Assembly (NCBI RefSeq): GCF_011317445.1
Contig: NZ_JAAAPL010000002.1
Span: 248,001-312,000, forward strand
From: Chelativorans multitrophicus
GTDB lineage: Bacteria; Pseudomonadota; Alphaproteobacteria; Rhizobiales; Rhizobiaceae
Direction of reading: 5' to 3'
Length of the DNA: 64,000 nt
The first letter of the stretch is position 1. Each line of letters starts with the position of its first letter. Positions 27,442 to 39,239 of this stretch are shown piece after piece. A program made the position numbers and the translations under genes. The notes under the pieces were generated by a model. The model ran no database searches, was not told the origin of the DNA, and saw nothing but the letters and a program-made list of their open reading frames with translations.

Positions 27442-27870
27442 TTTATTCATTTCAGTTATTTGCAGATCTTTCCTCCGGCGGGGATACATATTCTTCCCGC
27501 GTTCGAATATCGCTCGAGCGCCCGCGATTGGGCAGGTCTGCCGCCAGGCGACGCCCCCCTCCGTCCGTTCTCCTAACCCTTTGTTAGCGTTAACGCCGCA
27601 TAATCAGGCCTCGTTGTGAAGCCCGGAGAGCTCGGTTTCCGGGCGCCTATTGTGGGGCTTGTTCCCGTTGACGCCCATGATGTCCCATGCTATCCCATGA
27701 CTTCATCAGTTTTCGTTTCAGTCAGGCGTCGAGGGGTGTTCTGCCCGCGGTTTGGGCGGGTGCGGGTGTGCATTTGCGCGTGAGGGCGCGCAGATCGCTT
27801 GAGGAGCCGCAATTTCCTGCGGTCGGAGCAATGCAGAGGGGCAGGACGTCGCCAGTCGCCGTCATAGGAT
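27442..27870. other. Intergenic region between rnpB and mraZ
   Basis: About 430 bases with no supported gene. It starts with an AT-rich stretch after rnpB and contains GTTAGCGTTAAC-like sequence near 27584-27594 and the triple MraZ box at 27673-27697. The promoter of the dcw cluster must lie here. An upstream in-frame extension of rsmH that runs across mraZ is a shadow. Confidence 0.6.
27673..27697 (-). promoter_or_regulatory. MraZ operator: three TGGGN boxes at 10-base spacing
   Basis: On the minus strand TGGGN occurs three times (27693-27697, 27683-27687, 27673-27677), each separated by 5 bases. This is the site recognised by MraZ in E. coli (TGGGN direct repeats with 5-base spacers). It lies about 175 bases before mraZ, so MraZ probably autoregulates the whole dcw cluster here. 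Confidence 0.75.
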
Positions 27871-28341
27871 ATGGACCGGTTTTTATCGAGCGCCGTCAAC
27901 AAGATCGACACGAAGGGTCGGGTTTCCGTTCCGGCGCATTTCCGGTCCGTGGTGCAAAGGCGCGGCTTTGCCGAACTCTACGCGTTGCGTGCCCTGGACG
28001 TTCCGGCAATGGATGTCGGCGGGCCGGATCTGCTCGACCGGTACGAGCAGCGCATTGCGCTGGAGGATCCGTTTCTGCAAACGGCGGACGACATGTCCTT
28101 TTTCGTGCATGGGGATGGCAGCTTCCTGAAGCTGGATCAGGACGGGCGGATCAGCATTACGGATTTCATCCGGGAGCACACAGGCATCGCCACGGAGGTG
28201 GCGTTTGTGGGGCGCGGATTGTTCTTCCAGATGTGGGAGCCGGAGCGGCTCAAGGCTCATGCCGCGGCCGTGCGGTCGAGGCTTCTCAAGCTGCGGCAGC
28301 AGGCATCAGAGGCGCGGGCTGCGGCCCTGCCGGAAACATGA
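27871..28341 (+). CDS. mraZ: Transcriptional regulator MraZ
   Basis: A 156-residue MraZ with two AbrB-like SpoVT repeats. The first starts [22 protein letters not shown]; the second includes [20 protein letters not shown], both with the DxxGR signature. MraZ forms a ring and represses the dcw operon through TGGGN repeats, which are present upstream at 27673-27697. First gene of the cluster; its stop overlaps the rsmH start by 4 bases (ATGA). Confidence 0.95.
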   Translation: MDRFLSSAVNKIDTKGRVSVPAHFRSVVQRRGFAELYALRALDVPAMDVGGPDLLDRYEQRIALEDPFLQTADDMSFFVHGDGSFLKLDQDGRISITDFIREHTGIATEVAFVGRGLFFQMWEPERLKAHAAAVRSRLLKLRQQASEARAAALPET

Positions 28342-29357
28342 CGGGCTCTGGCGGATATGGCGCTGGCGCCGTGCCGGCTCCTCATCTTCCGGTTCTTCTG
28401 GCGGAGGTGCTGGAAGCGCTTGAGCCCGCACGGGGCAAGCTGATCCTCGACGGCACGTTCGGCGCGGGCGGTTACACCCGCGCATTGCTGGAAGCAGGAG
28501 CCGACGTGATCGCGATCGACCAGGATCCCGACGCGATTGCCGGCGGCAAACCACTTGCCCAGGAGTTCGCCCCAAGGCTGCGGTTGGAGCGCGGGCGTTT
28601 TTCCGAGATGGAGGAGATTGCCGGAGAGATGCTCGACGGCATTGTGCTCGATGTCGGGGTCTCGTCCATGCAGCTCGATCAGGCCGAGCGCGGCTTCTCT
28701 TTTCGCAGGGAAGGGCCGCTCGACATGCGTATGGGCCAGGAGGGAACAAGCGCGGCCGACGTGGTCAATAAATTCAAGGCGGGCGATCTGGCCCGCATCT
28801 TCGGCCTTTTGGGCGAGGAGCGTCACGCAGGCCGCATTGCCCGCGCCATTGAAAAGGGCCGCGCCGAAAAACCGTTTCGGACGACGGGCGATCTGGCGGA
28901 GCTGGTTGAGCGTGTCATCGGCCATAGGCCGACTGACAAAATTCACCCGGCGACGCGCGTCTTTCAGGGATTGCGCATCTTCGTCAATGACGAATTGGGC
29001 GAACTCGCCCGCGCGCTCTTCGCCGCCGAGCGGCTTTTGAAGCCGGGCGGCATTCTCGCCGTGGTCACTTTCCACTCTCTTGAAGACAGAATCGTGAAGC
29101 GCTTTTTGCAGGCCAGATCGGGACCGCAGGCACAATCGCGGCATCTGCCGGAAAAAGCCGCGGCGCAGCCGGTATTCGAGAAGCCGATGAAGCCAGTCTC
29201 TCCCGGCGAGGCGGAGACGGCGGAAAACCCTCGCGCCCGCTCTGCGCACCTGAGGGCGGCGCGGCGCACGGCTCATCCGGCTGGCGTCCAGGATTTCAAA
29301 CTGTTCGGTGTTCCTGCGCTGTTCGTCACTGAACAGCTCGGCGAGAAAGCAAGGTAG
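28338..29357 (+). CDS. rsmH: 16S rRNA (cytosine(1402)-N(4))-methyltransferase RsmH
   Basis: A 339-residue SAM methyltransferase (MraW). [16 protein letters not shown] (about 34-49) is motif I, DQDPDA follows, then [20 protein letters not shown] and [15 protein letters not shown]; all are family signatures. It methylates C1402 in the ribosomal P site. The start at 28338 overlaps mraZ by 4 bases; longer upstream frames run across mraZ and are artefacts. Usual second gene of the dcw cluster. Confidence 0.96.
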   Translation: MTGSGGYGAGAVPAPHLPVLLAEVLEALEPARGKLILDGTFGAGGYTRALLEAGADVIAIDQDPDAIAGGKPLAQEFAPRLRLERGRFSEMEEIAGEMLDGIVLDVGVSSMQLDQAERGFSFRREGPLDMRMGQEGTSAADVVNKFKAGDLARIFGLLGEERHAGRIARAIEKGRAEKPFRTTGDLAELVERVIGHRPTDKIHPATRVFQGLRIFVNDELGELARALFAAERLLKPGGILAVVTFHSLEDRIVKRFLQARSGPQAQSRHLPEKAAAQPVFEKPMKPVSPGEAETAENPRARSAHLRAARRTAHPAGVQDFKLFGVPALFVTEQLGEKAR

Positions 29358-29361
29358 GCGC

Positions 29362-29748
29362 ATGTTGTTTCGGACCAGCGACGTCGTCCTGATTGCGGTG
29401 ATGCTCTCGGCAGCCGCGTTCACCTACAAGACCAAGCATGACGCGGAAGCCATGATGGACCGCATCGGCAAGCTGGAAACGAACATTCAGCTCGAGAAGG
29501 ATTCGATCGACATTCTCAAAGCCGATTGGAGCCTGTTCACCCAGCCCGGGCGTCTGCAGAAGCTGGCTGAAGCATACCAGACCGAACTCGGGCTTCAGGT
29601 GACGCAGGCGCAGCAGATCGTCGATTTCTCGGCGCTCGGGAGCATTCCCTTCCCGGTCGACAAAGTGGGCGATCTGATCGCTGAACTTGGTGTTGCCGAT
29701 CCCGCGCAAGAAATCGATCCCACCGCAACCGGCGGAGTACGCCCATGA
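29362..29748 (+). CDS. ftsL: Cell division protein FtsL
   Basis: A 128-residue bitopic protein: a short cytoplasmic start MLFRTSD, one transmembrane helix (VVLIAVMLSAAAFTY, about 8-22), then a periplasmic coiled coil (IGKLETNIQLEKDSIDILKADW). Sequence is poorly conserved in this family, so the assignment rests on topology and on its position between rsmH and ftsI. In the divisome it pairs with FtsB and FtsQ and activates FtsW-FtsI. It ends in an ATGA overlap with ftsI. Confidence 0.9.
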   Translation: MLFRTSDVVLIAVMLSAAAFTYKTKHDAEAMMDRIGKLETNIQLEKDSIDILKADWSLFTQPGRLQKLAEAYQTELGLQVTQAQQIVDFSALGSIPFPVDKVGDLIAELGVADPAQEIDPTATGGVRP

Positions 29749-31469
29749 AGCTTCTTCCCTGGCGTTTCAAGCGCTCCGCGCCGACTGCGGAGCAAGCTTC
29801 GATCGTGCTGCAGGGGCGGCGAAAGGCGACGTCCGGCCGGGCGCAGAGCCGCATTGTCCTGGCGATGGCCATGATCCTCGGCATTTACGGTGCGATCGGC
29901 GCCAGGCTTGTGCATCTGGGGCTGATTGAGGAGGCACCCGTCAACCTGCCGCAAACAAGACCCACTGCCTCGCGGCCCGATCTGCTCGACCGGAACGGCG
30001 AAGTGCTCGCCACCGACATCAAGACATCTTCGCTCTTCGCGGAGCCTCGCCACATCATCGATATCGATGAGGTGATCGAGAAGCTGCAAAAGGTGCTGCC
30101 GGACCTCGACTATGAGCAGACCTACCGCAGGCTCGACAGCGATGCCGGCTTCGTCTGGCTGCGCCGGCAGCTTTCGCCGCGTCAGCAGAGCGATATCCTG
30201 GCGCTGGGTATCCCCGGCCTCGGTTTTCGCACCGAGAAGACCCGCTTTTATCCCGGCGGCGCGACCGCTTCGCACATCCTGGGGCTGGTCAACATCGATA
30301 ACAAGGGCATCGCCGGCATGGAGCAATATGTCGACGATCAGGGCCTGGCGGATCTTCAGGCCTTGGGCCTCGCCGGACCGGACACGCTCGAACCCGTTCG
30401 CCTCTCCATTGATCTGAGAGCGCAATACATCCTTCACGACGAGCTCTCCCAGGCCATGGACCGCTATCACGCGATCGCGGCGGGCGGCGCAATCCTCAAT
30501 GCGCGCACCGGCGAGGTGGTGGCGATGGTCTCGCTCCCGGACTACGATCCCAACAATCCCTATAACGCGCTTGAGAAGGACCGGATCAACCGCATGACGG
30601 CGGGCGTGTTCGAAATGGGGTCCACGTTCAAGCTCTTCACGACGGCCATGGCGCTCGATTCCGGGCATGTCAAAATGACCGACCGTTTCGACGCGTCGCG
30701 TCCGCTGCGCCTCGGCGGTTTCACCATCAATGACTTTCACGGCAAAGGGCGTGTGCTGTCTGTGCCGGAGGTGTTCATCTATTCCTCCAATATCGGCACG
30801 GCGAAGATGGCCGATGTGGTCGGCATTGAAGGGCACCGCGCATTTCTCAAGAAGGTCGGCCTTCTCGACAAGATGAAGACCGAGCTGCCCGAGGTTGCTC
30901 AGCCGACCGAGCCCAAGGTGTGGAAGAAAATCAATTCCGTGACCATTTCCTTCGGCCACGGTGTGGCCACCACGCCGCTTCAGACGGCGGTTTCCGCGGT
31001 CGCCATGGTCAATGGCGGCAAGCTCATTCCGCCCACCTTCCTGCCGCGCACCGAGGAAGAAGCGCAGGCCGTCGCCACCCAGGTGATCTCGCCGGAAACC
31101 AGCGCCCAGATCCGTTACCTCTTCCGCCTCAACGTGCAGAAGGGAACGGGCGGCTCCGGTTCGCGCGCCGATGTGCCCGGCTTTTATGTGGGCGGCAAGA
31201 CCGGCACCGCGGAGAAGGTGGTCAACGGCCGTTACTCAAACGACAAGCGCTTCAACGCCTTCCTCGCGGCCTATCCGATCAACGATCCGGAATATGTCGT
31301 TGTGGTCATTTTGGACGAACCGAAGGGCGAAAAACCCGGCATGTCCGCCACATCCGGCCTCAATGCCGCACCAGTTGTGGGGAATGTTATCCGGCGTACC
31401 GCGCCGCTACTTGGCGTGGAGCCGGATTTCAGCCATGAAAGTGACGCTTTGCTGGTCTCCTACCGGTGA
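29745..31469 (+). CDS. ftsI: Septal transpeptidase FtsI (PBP3)
   Basis: A 574-residue class B penicillin-binding protein: N-terminal membrane anchor (about 38-58), a pedestal domain ([11 protein letters not shown] near 80), then the transpeptidase with STFK (Ser about 293), SSN (about 347-349) and KTGTAE (Lys about 485). It crosslinks septal peptidoglycan with FtsW. No PASTA domains. It overlaps ftsL at the start and murE at the end. Confidence 0.97.
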   Translation: MKLLPWRFKRSAPTAEQASIVLQGRRKATSGRAQSRIVLAMAMILGIYGAIGARLVHLGLIEEAPVNLPQTRPTASRPDLLDRNGEVLATDIKTSSLFAEPRHIIDIDEVIEKLQKVLPDLDYEQTYRRLDSDAGFVWLRRQLSPRQQSDILALGIPGLGFRTEKTRFYPGGATASHILGLVNIDNKGIAGMEQYVDDQGLADLQALGLAGPDTLEPVRLSIDLRAQYILHDELSQAMDRYHAIAAGGAILNARTGEVVAMVSLPDYDPNNPYNALEKDRINRMTAGVFEMGSTFKLFTTAMALDSGHVKMTDRFDASRPLRLGGFTINDFHGKGRVLSVPEVFIYSSNIGTAKMADVVGIEGHRAFLKKVGLLDKMKTELPEVAQPTEPKVWKKINSVTISFGHGVATTPLQTAVSAVAMVNGGKLIPPTFLPRTEEEAQAVATQVISPETSAQIRYLFRLNVQKGTGGSGSRADVPGFYVGGKTGTAEKVVNGRYSNDKRFNAFLAAYPINDPEYVVVVILDEPKGEKPGMSATSGLNAAPVVGNVIRRTAPLLGVEPDFSHESDALLVSYR

Positions 31470-31516
31470 TTCCGGACACAACGAGCGGAACGGACCGCAG
31501 AGAGTACTGGGATGCG

Positions 31517-32968
31517 ATGAAGCTGGGCGAATTTGCCGATATCCTGCCGCTGAGCGGATCCATAGCGGGTGAAACGACGATCTCCGGTCTTGCATCGGAT
31601 TCCCGGCGGGTGAACGCCGGGGATCTTTTCTTTGCGTTGCAAGGCTCAAAAGCCGACGGCGCCGCCTATGCGGCTGATGCCGCGGGCCGGGGCGCCGTGG
31701 CCATCATCGCCAGGCCGGGGACGGTTGGCGATGTCGGGGTGCCCGTCATCGAAGCCGATGATCCCCGACATGTGCTGGCGCTTGCTTCAGCCCGGCTCTA
31801 TGGCGCTCAGCCTGCCACTATGGTCGCAGTGACCGGAACCAGCGGGAAAACCTCGGTCGCCGCCTTCACGCGCCAGATCTGGGAGAAGGCGGGCCTTGCC
31901 GCCGCCTCGATCGGAACCACCGGTGTCGTGGCCCCCGGCCGCGATGAATATGGCGAGCTTACAACGCCCGATCCGGTCTCCCTTCACAAGCTCCTGCGCG
32001 AGCTTGCGGATGCGGGTGTCACCCACGCCTCCATGGAGGCTTCGAGCCACGGGCTCGACCAGCGCCGGCTCGACGGTGTGAAGCTTGCCGCGGGCGGCTT
32101 CACCAATCTGGGCAGAGACCATATGGATTACCATCCAACGGTCGAGCACTATCATCAGTCTAAGATGCGGCTGTTCAAAACGCTGCTGCCAAAGGGCGCT
32201 CCTGCGGTCATCTTCGCCGACGATCCGTGGTCGGAACCTACGGAAAAGGTCGCTCTTGCGGCGGGCCTCCAACTTCTCACCGTCGGCCGCAGGGGAACCT
32301 TCCTGACGATCAAGCGCGTAGAGCACGAGCGTCACCGGCAAAGGACGGAGATTGAACACGAGGGCATGATCTATGACATCATGCTGCCGCTCGCCGGCGA
32401 TTTCCAGGTCGGCAACGCGCTCGTGGCGGCGGGGCTCGCCATCTCCACGGGTCTTCCCGCCGACAAGGCCGTTGCGGCGCTGGAGCACCTGAAAGGTGCT
32501 TCCGGGCGGCTGGAACTCACCGGCACAACGGAAGACGGCGCGCAGATCTATGTGGATTACGCGCACAAGCCCGACGCGCTTGAGAATGTGCTCCAGGCGG
32601 TGCGGCCCTTCACGACCGGCCGCGTCATCGTCGTTTTCGGCTGCGGCGGCGACCGCGATCCCGGAAAGCGGCCAATCATGGGGGAAATCGCGCGTCGGCT
32701 TGCGGATGTGGTGATCGTGACCGACGATAACCCGCGCTCGGAAGTACCCGCGGAGATCCGCAGGGCGATCCTGGAGGCGGTGCCGGAGGCAACCGAAATC
32801 GGCGACCGGCGCGAGGCCATACGGACCGCTGTCGCGATGCTTAACTCAGGCGATACATTAATTGTCGCGGGCAAGGGCCATGAAATCGGCCAGGAAATCG
32901 CGGGCACAAAACTCCCGTTTTCCGATCACGAGGAGGTGCGGCGGGCGCTGAAGGAGAGGACTGCGTGA
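31517..32968 (+). CDS. murE: UDP-MurNAc-tripeptide synthetase MurE
   Basis: A 483-residue Mur ligase adding meso-diaminopimelate to UDP-MurNAc-L-Ala-D-Glu. ATP loop TGTSGKTS (about 104-111); [14 protein letters not shown]; and the DNPRSE motif (about 402-407), whose Arg marks meso-DAP specificity. Two starts compete: the ATG at 31517, where homologues usually begin, and a GTG at 31466 that overlaps the ftsI stop by 4 bases as GTGA, a pattern used repeatedly in this cluster; the latter adds 17 residues. It overlaps murF (GTGA). Confidence 0.95.
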   Translation: MKLGEFADILPLSGSIAGETTISGLASDSRRVNAGDLFFALQGSKADGAAYAADAAGRGAVAIIARPGTVGDVGVPVIEADDPRHVLALASARLYGAQPATMVAVTGTSGKTSVAAFTRQIWEKAGLAAASIGTTGVVAPGRDEYGELTTPDPVSLHKLLRELADAGVTHASMEASSHGLDQRRLDGVKLAAGGFTNLGRDHMDYHPTVEHYHQSKMRLFKTLLPKGAPAVIFADDPWSEPTEKVALAAGLQLLTVGRRGTFLTIKRVEHERHRQRTEIEHEGMIYDIMLPLAGDFQVGNALVAAGLAISTGLPADKAVAALEHLKGASGRLELTGTTEDGAQIYVDYAHKPDALENVLQAVRPFTTGRVIVVFGCGGDRDPGKRPIMGEIARRLADVVIVTDDNPRSEVPAEIRRAILEAVPEATEIGDRREAIRTAVAMLNSGDTLIVAGKGHEIGQEIAGTKLPFSDHEEVRRALKERTA

Positions 32969-34398
32969 CGCTTCTATGGACTTCGGACGACCTTGTGGCG
33001 GCTGTCGGCGGCCGCCCCTTCGGGGCGCTGCCCGAAGGCGTGACGGGCATTTCCATCGACAGCAGAACCCTCCAGCGTGGCGAAGCCTTTTTTGCCATCA
33101 AGGGTGACCGTTTCGACGGGCACGACTTTGCCACCCTGGCCATGGCCGCCGGCGCCGGCCTGCTCGTCATTTCGGAGGAAAAGCTTCCGGCGCTGGGGCG
33201 GCTTACCGTGCCGAAGGTCGTGGTTCCCGATGTGCTGAAGGCGCTGCGCGACCTTGCCGCCGCCGCCCGCGCGCGCAGCCGGGGCAAGGTGATCGCCGTC
33301 ACCGGTTCAGCGGGCAAGACCACCACCAAGGAGATGCTGCGCCACGCTCTCTCGAGCGTGGGGACGGTGCATGCCGCCGCCCGCTCCTTCAACAATCATT
33401 GGGGTGTGCCCCTCTCGCTCGCCCGTCTGCCTGCCGGTGCAGATTTCGCCATTTTCGAGATCGGGATGAACCATGCCGGGGAGATCGAGCCGCTGACGCA
33501 GCTCGTAAAACCCCATATAGCGATCGTTACGTTGATTGCGGCCGCGCATCTCGGCCATTTTAAAAGCCTGGACGAGATCGCCGAGGCCAAGGGCGAGATC
33601 TTTGCCGGCGTGGTCCCCGGTGGCCACGCGATCATCAACCGGGACGACCAGCGCTTCAAACTTCTTGCCGATATGGCGGCCGAAGCGGGTATCAGGAATG
33701 TCTGGGGCTTCGGCGAGAATGTGCGTTCCCATTTCCGCCTGGCCCAGCAAGAGCCCCAGGGCGATCATTCGGTGGTCACGATAAAGGTCGCCGGTCAGGA
33801 GCTCATCGGCCGGATCGGCGCGCCCGGGCGGCACATGGTGCAGAATGCTCTCTCGGTGATCGGCGCGGGATATCTCGCCGGCGCGGACGTGTCGAAGCTT
33901 CTTGCCGCGCTCGGCGATTTCTCTGCCGAGGCGGGAAGGGGCAAGCTCCATCATCTGGGGATCGGCGAGGGCATGTTCACCCTCATCGATGAAAGCTACA
34001 ACGCCAATCCCGCCTCCATGAAGGCAGCCTTGCAGGTGCTCGACAGCTCGCCCGTTTCGAACGGGGGGCGCCGCATCGCCGTGCTTGGCGATATGCTTGA
34101 GCTGGGCGTCCATTCGGAAAAGCTGCACGCGGCGCTTGGCGATATCATCGCCGGAACCAAGACGGATATCCTCCTTCTGGCAGGGACGGAGATGAAGGCG
34201 CTTGCGGACAATGCGCCGCCCGGCCGCCTCGTAGAGTACCGGCCGACAGTGGAGGAATTGCAGCCGCTTCTCCTTGAGCTGCTGCAGCCCGGAGATGCGA
34301 TCATGGTGAAGTCGTCGAACGGCATCGGCCTGTCCAGGCTGGTCGACGTACTTTTGAAGAATTATCCGGCGGCGGTCGATGAACCGGGCCGGGTTTGA
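32965..34398 (+). CDS. murF: UDP-MurNAc-tripeptide:D-Ala-D-Ala ligase MurF
   Basis: A 477-residue Mur ligase. ATP loop [13 protein letters not shown] begins near residue 111; [17 protein letters not shown] and [15 protein letters not shown] are family blocks; [12 protein letters not shown] lies in the C-terminal domain. It attaches D-Ala-D-Ala (made by DdlB of this cluster) to complete UDP-MurNAc-pentapeptide in the cytoplasm. The GTG start overlaps the murE stop by 4 bases. Confidence 0.96.
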   Translation: MTLLWTSDDLVAAVGGRPFGALPEGVTGISIDSRTLQRGEAFFAIKGDRFDGHDFATLAMAAGAGLLVISEEKLPALGRLTVPKVVVPDVLKALRDLAAAARARSRGKVIAVTGSAGKTTTKEMLRHALSSVGTVHAAARSFNNHWGVPLSLARLPAGADFAIFEIGMNHAGEIEPLTQLVKPHIAIVTLIAAAHLGHFKSLDEIAEAKGEIFAGVVPGGHAIINRDDQRFKLLADMAAEAGIRNVWGFGENVRSHFRLAQQEPQGDHSVVTIKVAGQELIGRIGAPGRHMVQNALSVIGAGYLAGADVSKLLAALGDFSAEAGRGKLHHLGIGEGMFTLIDESYNANPASMKAALQVLDSSPVSNGGRRIAVLGDMLELGVHSEKLHAALGDIIAGTKTDILLLAGTEMKALADNAPPGRLVEYRPTVEELQPLLLELLQPGDAIMVKSSNGIGLSRLVDVLLKNYPAAVDEPGRV

Positions 34399-34428
34399 TA
34401 GCGCGGACAGGCGCGGGGGCTGTTTTCG

Positions 34429-35511
34429 ATGTTGATGCTGCTGGTTGCACTCGCCGATGAATTCTCGGTGCTAAATGTTTTTCGCTACATAACCTTTCGC
34501 ACCGGAGGCGCGCTGATAACGGCTGCATTCATCGTCTTCCTCTTCGGGCCAGCGATCATCAGCTCGCTGCGGCTTCGCCAGGGCAAAGGCCAGCCGATCC
34601 GGGCTGACGGGCCGCAGACCCATTTCAAGAAGGCCGGCACGCCCACGATGGGCGGACTGATGATCTTTTCCGGTATCCTGGGCTCATCCATTCTGTGGGG
34701 CAATCTGTCCAGCGTTTACGTCTGGGTGGTGCTGATGGTCATGGTCGGTTTCGGCGCCATCGGCTTCTACGACGATTATCTGAAGGTCACGAAGCAGTCG
34801 CATCTGGGCTTTTCCGGGAAATCCCGTCTGGCGCTCGAATTCGTGATAGCGGGCTTTGCCGCCTGGATCATCATGAGCGCGGGGCAGGAGCCGTTCTCCT
34901 CCTCGCTCACTTTCCCATTCTTCAAGGAACTGCTGCTCAATCTCGGAATCTTCTTCATCCCCTTCGCCGCCTTCGTGATCGTCGGCGCAGGCAACGCGGT
35001 CAATCTCACCGACGGCCTTGACGGGCTCGCCACGGTGCCGGTGATGGTGGCGGCCGCCTCCTTCGGCGTGATCGCCTATCTGTCGGGAAATGCGATCTTC
35101 GCGGATTACCTGCAGATCCATTTCGTGCCGGGAACGGGCGAACTCTCGGTCATCCTTGGCGCGGTGATCGGCGCCGGGCTCGGCTTCCTCTGGTTCAACG
35201 CGCCGCCGGCGGCGATCTTCATGGGCGATACCGGTTCGCTGGCGCTCGGCGGGCTTATCGGCACCGTGGCGGTAGCGACCAAACACGAGATTGTGCTTGC
35301 CATTATCGGTGGCCTTTTCGTGATCGAGATTCTGTCCGTCATCATCCAGGTCGCCGTCTTCAAGATGACCGGCAAGCGCGTCTTCCTCATGGCGCCGATC
35401 CACCATCACTTCGAAAAGCTCGGCTGGACGGAGAGCCAGGTCGTGATCCGGTTCTGGATCATTGCCGTCGTCCTGGCGCTGATCGGGCTTTCAACGCTGA
35501 AGCTGCGGTAG
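34429..35511 (+). CDS. mraY: Phospho-MurNAc-pentapeptide transferase MraY
   Basis: A 360-residue integral membrane enzyme with about ten helices. The conserved aspartates lie in YDDYLKV (about D115-D116); NLTDGLDGL (about 192-200) and the cytoplasmic histidine motif APIHHHFE near the C-terminus are present. It transfers phospho-MurNAc-pentapeptide to undecaprenyl phosphate, giving lipid I. Unlike its neighbours it is separated from murF by 30 bases and from murD by about 44. Confidence 0.97.
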   Translation: MLMLLVALADEFSVLNVFRYITFRTGGALITAAFIVFLFGPAIISSLRLRQGKGQPIRADGPQTHFKKAGTPTMGGLMIFSGILGSSILWGNLSSVYVWVVLMVMVGFGAIGFYDDYLKVTKQSHLGFSGKSRLALEFVIAGFAAWIIMSAGQEPFSSSLTFPFFKELLLNLGIFFIPFAAFVIVGAGNAVNLTDGLDGLATVPVMVAAASFGVIAYLSGNAIFADYLQIHFVPGTGELSVILGAVIGAGLGFLWFNAPPAAIFMGDTGSLALGGLIGTVAVATKHEIVLAIIGGLFVIEILSVIIQVAVFKMTGKRVFLMAPIHHHFEKLGWTESQVVIRFWIIAVVLALIGLSTLKLR

Positions 35512-35555
35512 GGGGTGGGAATGGTCCGGCTGTGTATCCAGGTGGGGCTTTTCCA

Positions 35556-36959
35556 ATGATCCCCGCCACCACCTTCCACGGCAGACAAGTCGCGCTGTTC
35601 GGCCTCGGCGGTTCGGGCATCGCGACCGCCCAGGCGATTATGGCCGGCGGTGGCGAGGTGCTTGCCTGGGACGATAATCCCGAAAGCGTGGCCAAGGCCA
35701 AGGCCGAAGGCATTAAGACCGGTGATCTGCGCGATGCGGACTGGCGCTCAATCCACACGCTCTTGCTCGCTCCCGGCGTGCCGCTCACCCATCCCCACCC
35801 GCATTGGAGCGTGGAGCTGGCGCGATCGGCGGGCGTCGAGATCATCGGCGATATCGAGCTTTTCGTGCGGGAGCGGCGGATGCATGCCGCGCACGCCCCG
35901 CTGGTGGCGATCACCGGCACGAACGGGAAATCGACGACGACGGCGCTCACGGCCCATGTGCTGAAGGCCGCCGGACGCGATACCCAGATGGGGGGCAATA
36001 TCGGCCGCGCGGTGATGACGCTCGATCCGCCCGTTGCGGATCGTCATTACGTGCTCGAATGCTCCTCCTATCAGATCGACCTTTCGCCGACGCTCAATCC
36101 CACTGCCGGCGTGCTCCTCAACATCACGCCCGACCATCTCGACCGGCATGGCACGATGGAGAATTACGCTGCCATCAAGGAGCGGCTGGTGGCGGGCAGT
36201 GACACGGCGATTATCGGGGTGGACGACGAATATTGCCGCGCCGTCGCCGACCGGCTGGAGAAGGCTGGCCGGAAAGTTTCGCGGATTTCCCTGACCGGCA
36301 CGCTGGAGGACGGTTTCTTCGCTGATGGAACCCAGTTGTTTCGCGCCGGGCAGGGCAAGGCCGAGCCGCTTTTCTCGCTCGAAGGCATCGGGTCCCTGCG
36401 CGGCCGGCACAACGCCCAAAATGCGTTGGCCGCGGCGGCCGCATGCCTTGCCTGCGGTCTCTCGCCTGCGGAAATCCAAACGGGGTTCAGGAGCTTCCCG
36501 GGGCTTGCTCACCGCATGGAACAGGTGGGCAAGTTGGGACACGTGCTCTTCGTCAACGATTCGAAGGCCACCAATGCCGATGCCTCGGCTCCGGCCCTCT
36601 CGTCCTTCCCGCGCATCTATTGGATCGCCGGTGGATTGCCCAAGGCCGGCGGTATCGCGAGCCTGAGACAGTATTTCCCGCGCATCGCCAAGGCCTATCT
36701 CATTGGCGAGGCGGCACCCGCCTTTGCCGCCACGATCGGAGAGGCGACAAATTACGAGATCTCCGGTACCATCGCAGCCGCAGTTCAGCACGCCGCGCGG
36801 GATGCGGCCGATGATCCCGCCGGCGATGTGGTGGTCCTGTTGTCACCGGCCTGTGCGAGTTTCGATCAGTTCAGAAATTTCGAGGTCAGGGGTGAAGCGT
36901 TTCGCGATGCGGTGCGCGCCCTGCCGGGCATTGAGCTTATTGGGGAGAAGAGGGCATGA
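35556..36959 (+). CDS. murD: UDP-MurNAc-L-alanine:D-glutamate ligase MurD
   Basis: A 467-residue Mur ligase starting [21 protein letters not shown], a Rossmann UDP-binding start. ATP loop [13 protein letters not shown] near residue 119; [19 protein letters not shown] in the C-terminal domain. It adds D-glutamate in the second amino-acid step of the precursor. The ATG at 35556 is preceded by AGGTGGGG; an in-frame GTG at 35532 is less likely. Its end overlaps ftsW by 4 bases. Confidence 0.96.
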   Translation: MIPATTFHGRQVALFGLGGSGIATAQAIMAGGGEVLAWDDNPESVAKAKAEGIKTGDLRDADWRSIHTLLLAPGVPLTHPHPHWSVELARSAGVEIIGDIELFVRERRMHAAHAPLVAITGTNGKSTTTALTAHVLKAAGRDTQMGGNIGRAVMTLDPPVADRHYVLECSSYQIDLSPTLNPTAGVLLNITPDHLDRHGTMENYAAIKERLVAGSDTAIIGVDDEYCRAVADRLEKAGRKVSRISLTGTLEDGFFADGTQLFRAGQGKAEPLFSLEGIGSLRGRHNAQNALAAAAACLACGLSPAEIQTGFRSFPGLAHRMEQVGKLGHVLFVNDSKATNADASAPALSSFPRIYWIAGGLPKAGGIASLRQYFPRIAKAYLIGEAAPAFAATIGEATNYEISGTIAAAVQHAARDAADDPAGDVVVLLSPACASFDQFRNFEVRGEAFRDAVRALPGIELIGEKRA

Positions 36960-38110
36960 TCAGCCGTACCGACCGCTCCATGGTGGCGAACTGGTGGTGG
37001 ACTGTCGACCGATGGTTCCTTGCCGCATTCCTCTTTCTCATGGGACTCGGCGTCGTGCTTTCCTTCGCCGCGAGCCCGGCGGTGGCCGAGCGCATCGGCC
37101 TTGAGAGCTATCATTTCGTGACACGCCAGATCGTCTACATGATCCCGGCGCTGGTGGTTCTAATCGGCATTTCCTTCCTCAATCCGCGCCAGGTGCGTCG
37201 GGTCGCCCTCGCGATGCTCTGCATCGCGCTCCTGCTCATGGTGGCGACGCTCTTTTTCGGCATGGAGGTTAAGGGCTCGCGGCGCTGGATCCATCTTTTC
37301 GGCCTGTCGATCCAGCCTTCCGAATATATGAAGCCTGCTTTCGTGGTGATCTGCGCGTGGCTCTTCGCCGAGCACGCGCGGCAGCCGGAGATTCCCGGCA
37401 ATCTCTTTGCCATGCTGCTCCTCGGTCTCGTCGCGGCCTTGCTTGTCGCCCAGCCGGATCTCGGGCAGACCATGCTCGTTCTTGCCACCTGGGGCGCGAT
37501 GTTTTTCATCGCCGGCATGCCATGGCTGTGGATCCTCGTGCTCGGCGCGCTGGGCGCTGCCGGTGCGGTCGCCGCCTATGTCGTTTTTCCGCATGTGGCC
37601 GAGCGTATCGATCGCTTCGTCACCGGGGAAGGAGACACCTATCAGGTGGATATGAGCCTGGAGGCGCTGACGCGCGGCGGCTGGCTCGGCCAGGGTCCGG
37701 GCGAGGGCTCAGTCAAGCGCATCCTGCCCGACAGCCACACAGACTTCGTCTTCGCCGTGGCGGGAGAGGAATTCGGCCTCATCATGTGCCTCATCATCCT
37801 CGCCCTTTTTGCCTTCGTCGTGCTGCGGGGGCTTTCGATCGCGCGGCGTCAGGAAGACGATTTTACGCGCTATGCGCTTTCCGGCCTCGTCGTGCTTTTC
37901 GGCCTGCAATCCATCATCAACATGGCCGTCAATGTCCGCATGATGCCGGCCAAGGGCATGACGCTGCCATTCATCTCCTATGGCGGCTCCTCGCTCATTG
38001 CCATGGCCATCTCGATGGGTTTTGTGCTGGCGTTGGCGCGCCGCCGGCCGGAGAAGCGCCGGCCGGTGAGCTTCTCCGCTATTTCCGGCAGGGCCGCGGC
38101 TGCGGGCTGA
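36956..38110 (+). CDS. ftsW: Septal peptidoglycan polymerase FtsW (SEDS)
   Basis: A 384-residue SEDS glycosyltransferase with about ten membrane helices. Family blocks: [24 protein letters not shown] (about 100-123), [45 protein letters not shown] in the long periplasmic loop, and [12 protein letters not shown]. It polymerises lipid II with FtsI. ATGA overlap with murD; murG follows after a single base. Confidence 0.96.
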   Translation: MISRTDRSMVANWWWTVDRWFLAAFLFLMGLGVVLSFAASPAVAERIGLESYHFVTRQIVYMIPALVVLIGISFLNPRQVRRVALAMLCIALLLMVATLFFGMEVKGSRRWIHLFGLSIQPSEYMKPAFVVICAWLFAEHARQPEIPGNLFAMLLLGLVAALLVAQPDLGQTMLVLATWGAMFFIAGMPWLWILVLGALGAAGAVAAYVVFPHVAERIDRFVTGEGDTYQVDMSLEALTRGGWLGQGPGEGSVKRILPDSHTDFVFAVAGEEFGLIMCLIILALFAFVVLRGLSIARRQEDDFTRYALSGLVVLFGLQSIINMAVNVRMMPAKGMTLPFISYGGSSLIAMAISMGFVLALARRRPEKRRPVSFSAISGRAAAAG

Positions 38111-38111
38111 A

Positions 38112-39239
38112 ATGGCTGGACGAACCATTCTTCTCTCCGCCGGTGGGACGGGCGGCCATCTCTTTCCGGCAGAGGCCCTAGCGCATGAATTGCGGGCGCG
38201 GGGCTGGTCGGTGCATCTTGCCACCGACAAGCGCGCGACCCGCTTTGCCGGCACATTTCCCGCTGACGAAATCCACGCGATAGACTCCGCAACGTTCGGC
38301 TCGCGCAATCCCTTAGCACTTCTCAAAAGCGGGCTTTCCATCTGGCGCGGTTTCAAACAGTCCACCGCCTTGATCAACCGCCTGAAGCCGGCGGCGGTGG
38401 TGGGATTCGGCGGCTATCCCACCCTGCCGCCGCTCTATGCGGCGACCAGGCGCCAGGTGCCCACCCTTGTTCATGAGCAGAACGCCGTAATGGGCCGCGC
38501 CAACAAGGCGCTCGCGCCGCGCGTGACGGCCATTGCCGGGGGATTCCTGCCCGAGAGCGACGGCCCCTTCGCATCGAAGACCGTCCTGACCGGCAATCCG
38601 GTTCGCCCAGCGGTCATCCAGGCGTCCGGCACACCCTATGCGCCTTCCAGCGGGCGAGGGGTCTTCCGCCTGCTCGTCTTCGGCGGCAGCCAGGGCGCGC
38701 AGTATTTCTCGCAGGTGGTGCCCGAGGCCGTCCGCCTGCTGCCTGCGACCCTGCGGTCCCGACTCAGGATCGTGCAGCAGGCTCGACCGGAGGACGAAGG
38801 ACCAGTCCGCTCCGCCTACGACGAACTGGGCGTGAAGGCGGAGGTTTCCCCCTTCTTCACCGATCTTGCCAGCCGAATCGCCGATGCGCATCTGGTTATT
38901 TCCCGTTCAGGCGCTTCCACGGTATCCGAGATTGCAGTCATAGGCCGTCCGGCCATTCTCGTGCCTTATCCTTACGCGCTCGATCACGACCAGGCCGCCA
39001 ACGCGACTGCGCTCGAACGCGCGGGCGGCGCAGAGATCGTGCCGCAGGAGAAGCTTTCGGCCGAGCGGTTGCGCGGGCTCCTGGAAGTGGCCATGGGTGC
39101 GCCGGATAAACTCGCCGCCATGGCCGCGGCGGCGAAAAGCGTCGGCCGGCCGGATGCTTCGAGATTGCTGGCGGACGTTACGGAAGCTATTGCATCGGGG
39201 GAGACTGTTACAGAGTTCAAACGGAGAAGAAGCGCATGA
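38112..39239 (+). CDS. murG: Lipid II synthase MurG
   Basis: A 375-residue GT-B glycosyltransferase that adds GlcNAc to lipid I on the cytoplasmic face. The glycine loop GGTGGH is at 11-16; [28 protein letters not shown] and [12 protein letters not shown] follow; [19 protein letters not shown] is the UDP-GlcNAc site. It begins one base after the ftsW stop and overlaps murC by 4 bases. Confidence 0.97.
   Translation: MAGRTILLSAGGTGGHLFPAEALAHELRARGWSVHLATDKRATRFAGTFPADEIHAIDSATFGSRNPLALLKSGLSIWRGFKQSTALINRLKPAAVVGFGGYPTLPPLYAATRRQVPTLVHEQNAVMGRANKALAPRVTAIAGGFLPESDGPFASKTVLTGNPVRPAVIQASGTPYAPSSGRGVFRLLVFGGSQGAQYFSQVVPEAVRLLPATLRSRLRIVQQARPEDEGPVRSAYDELGVKAEVSPFFTDLASRIADAHLVISRSGASTVSEIAVIGRPAILVPYPYALDHDQAANATALERAGGAEIVPQEKLSAERLRGLLEVAMGAPDKLAAMAAAAKSVGRPDASRLLADVTEAIASGETVTEFKRRRSA

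Noticed and set aside
27581-27604. TTGTTA ... CATAAT as the dcw promoter
   Set aside because: The two boxes are only 12 bases apart, too close for a standard sigma-70-type promoter.
27687-28337. N-terminal extension of RsmH through mraZ
   Set aside because: RsmH homology starts at 28338, and mraZ occupies this stretch in another frame with both SpoVT repeats intact.
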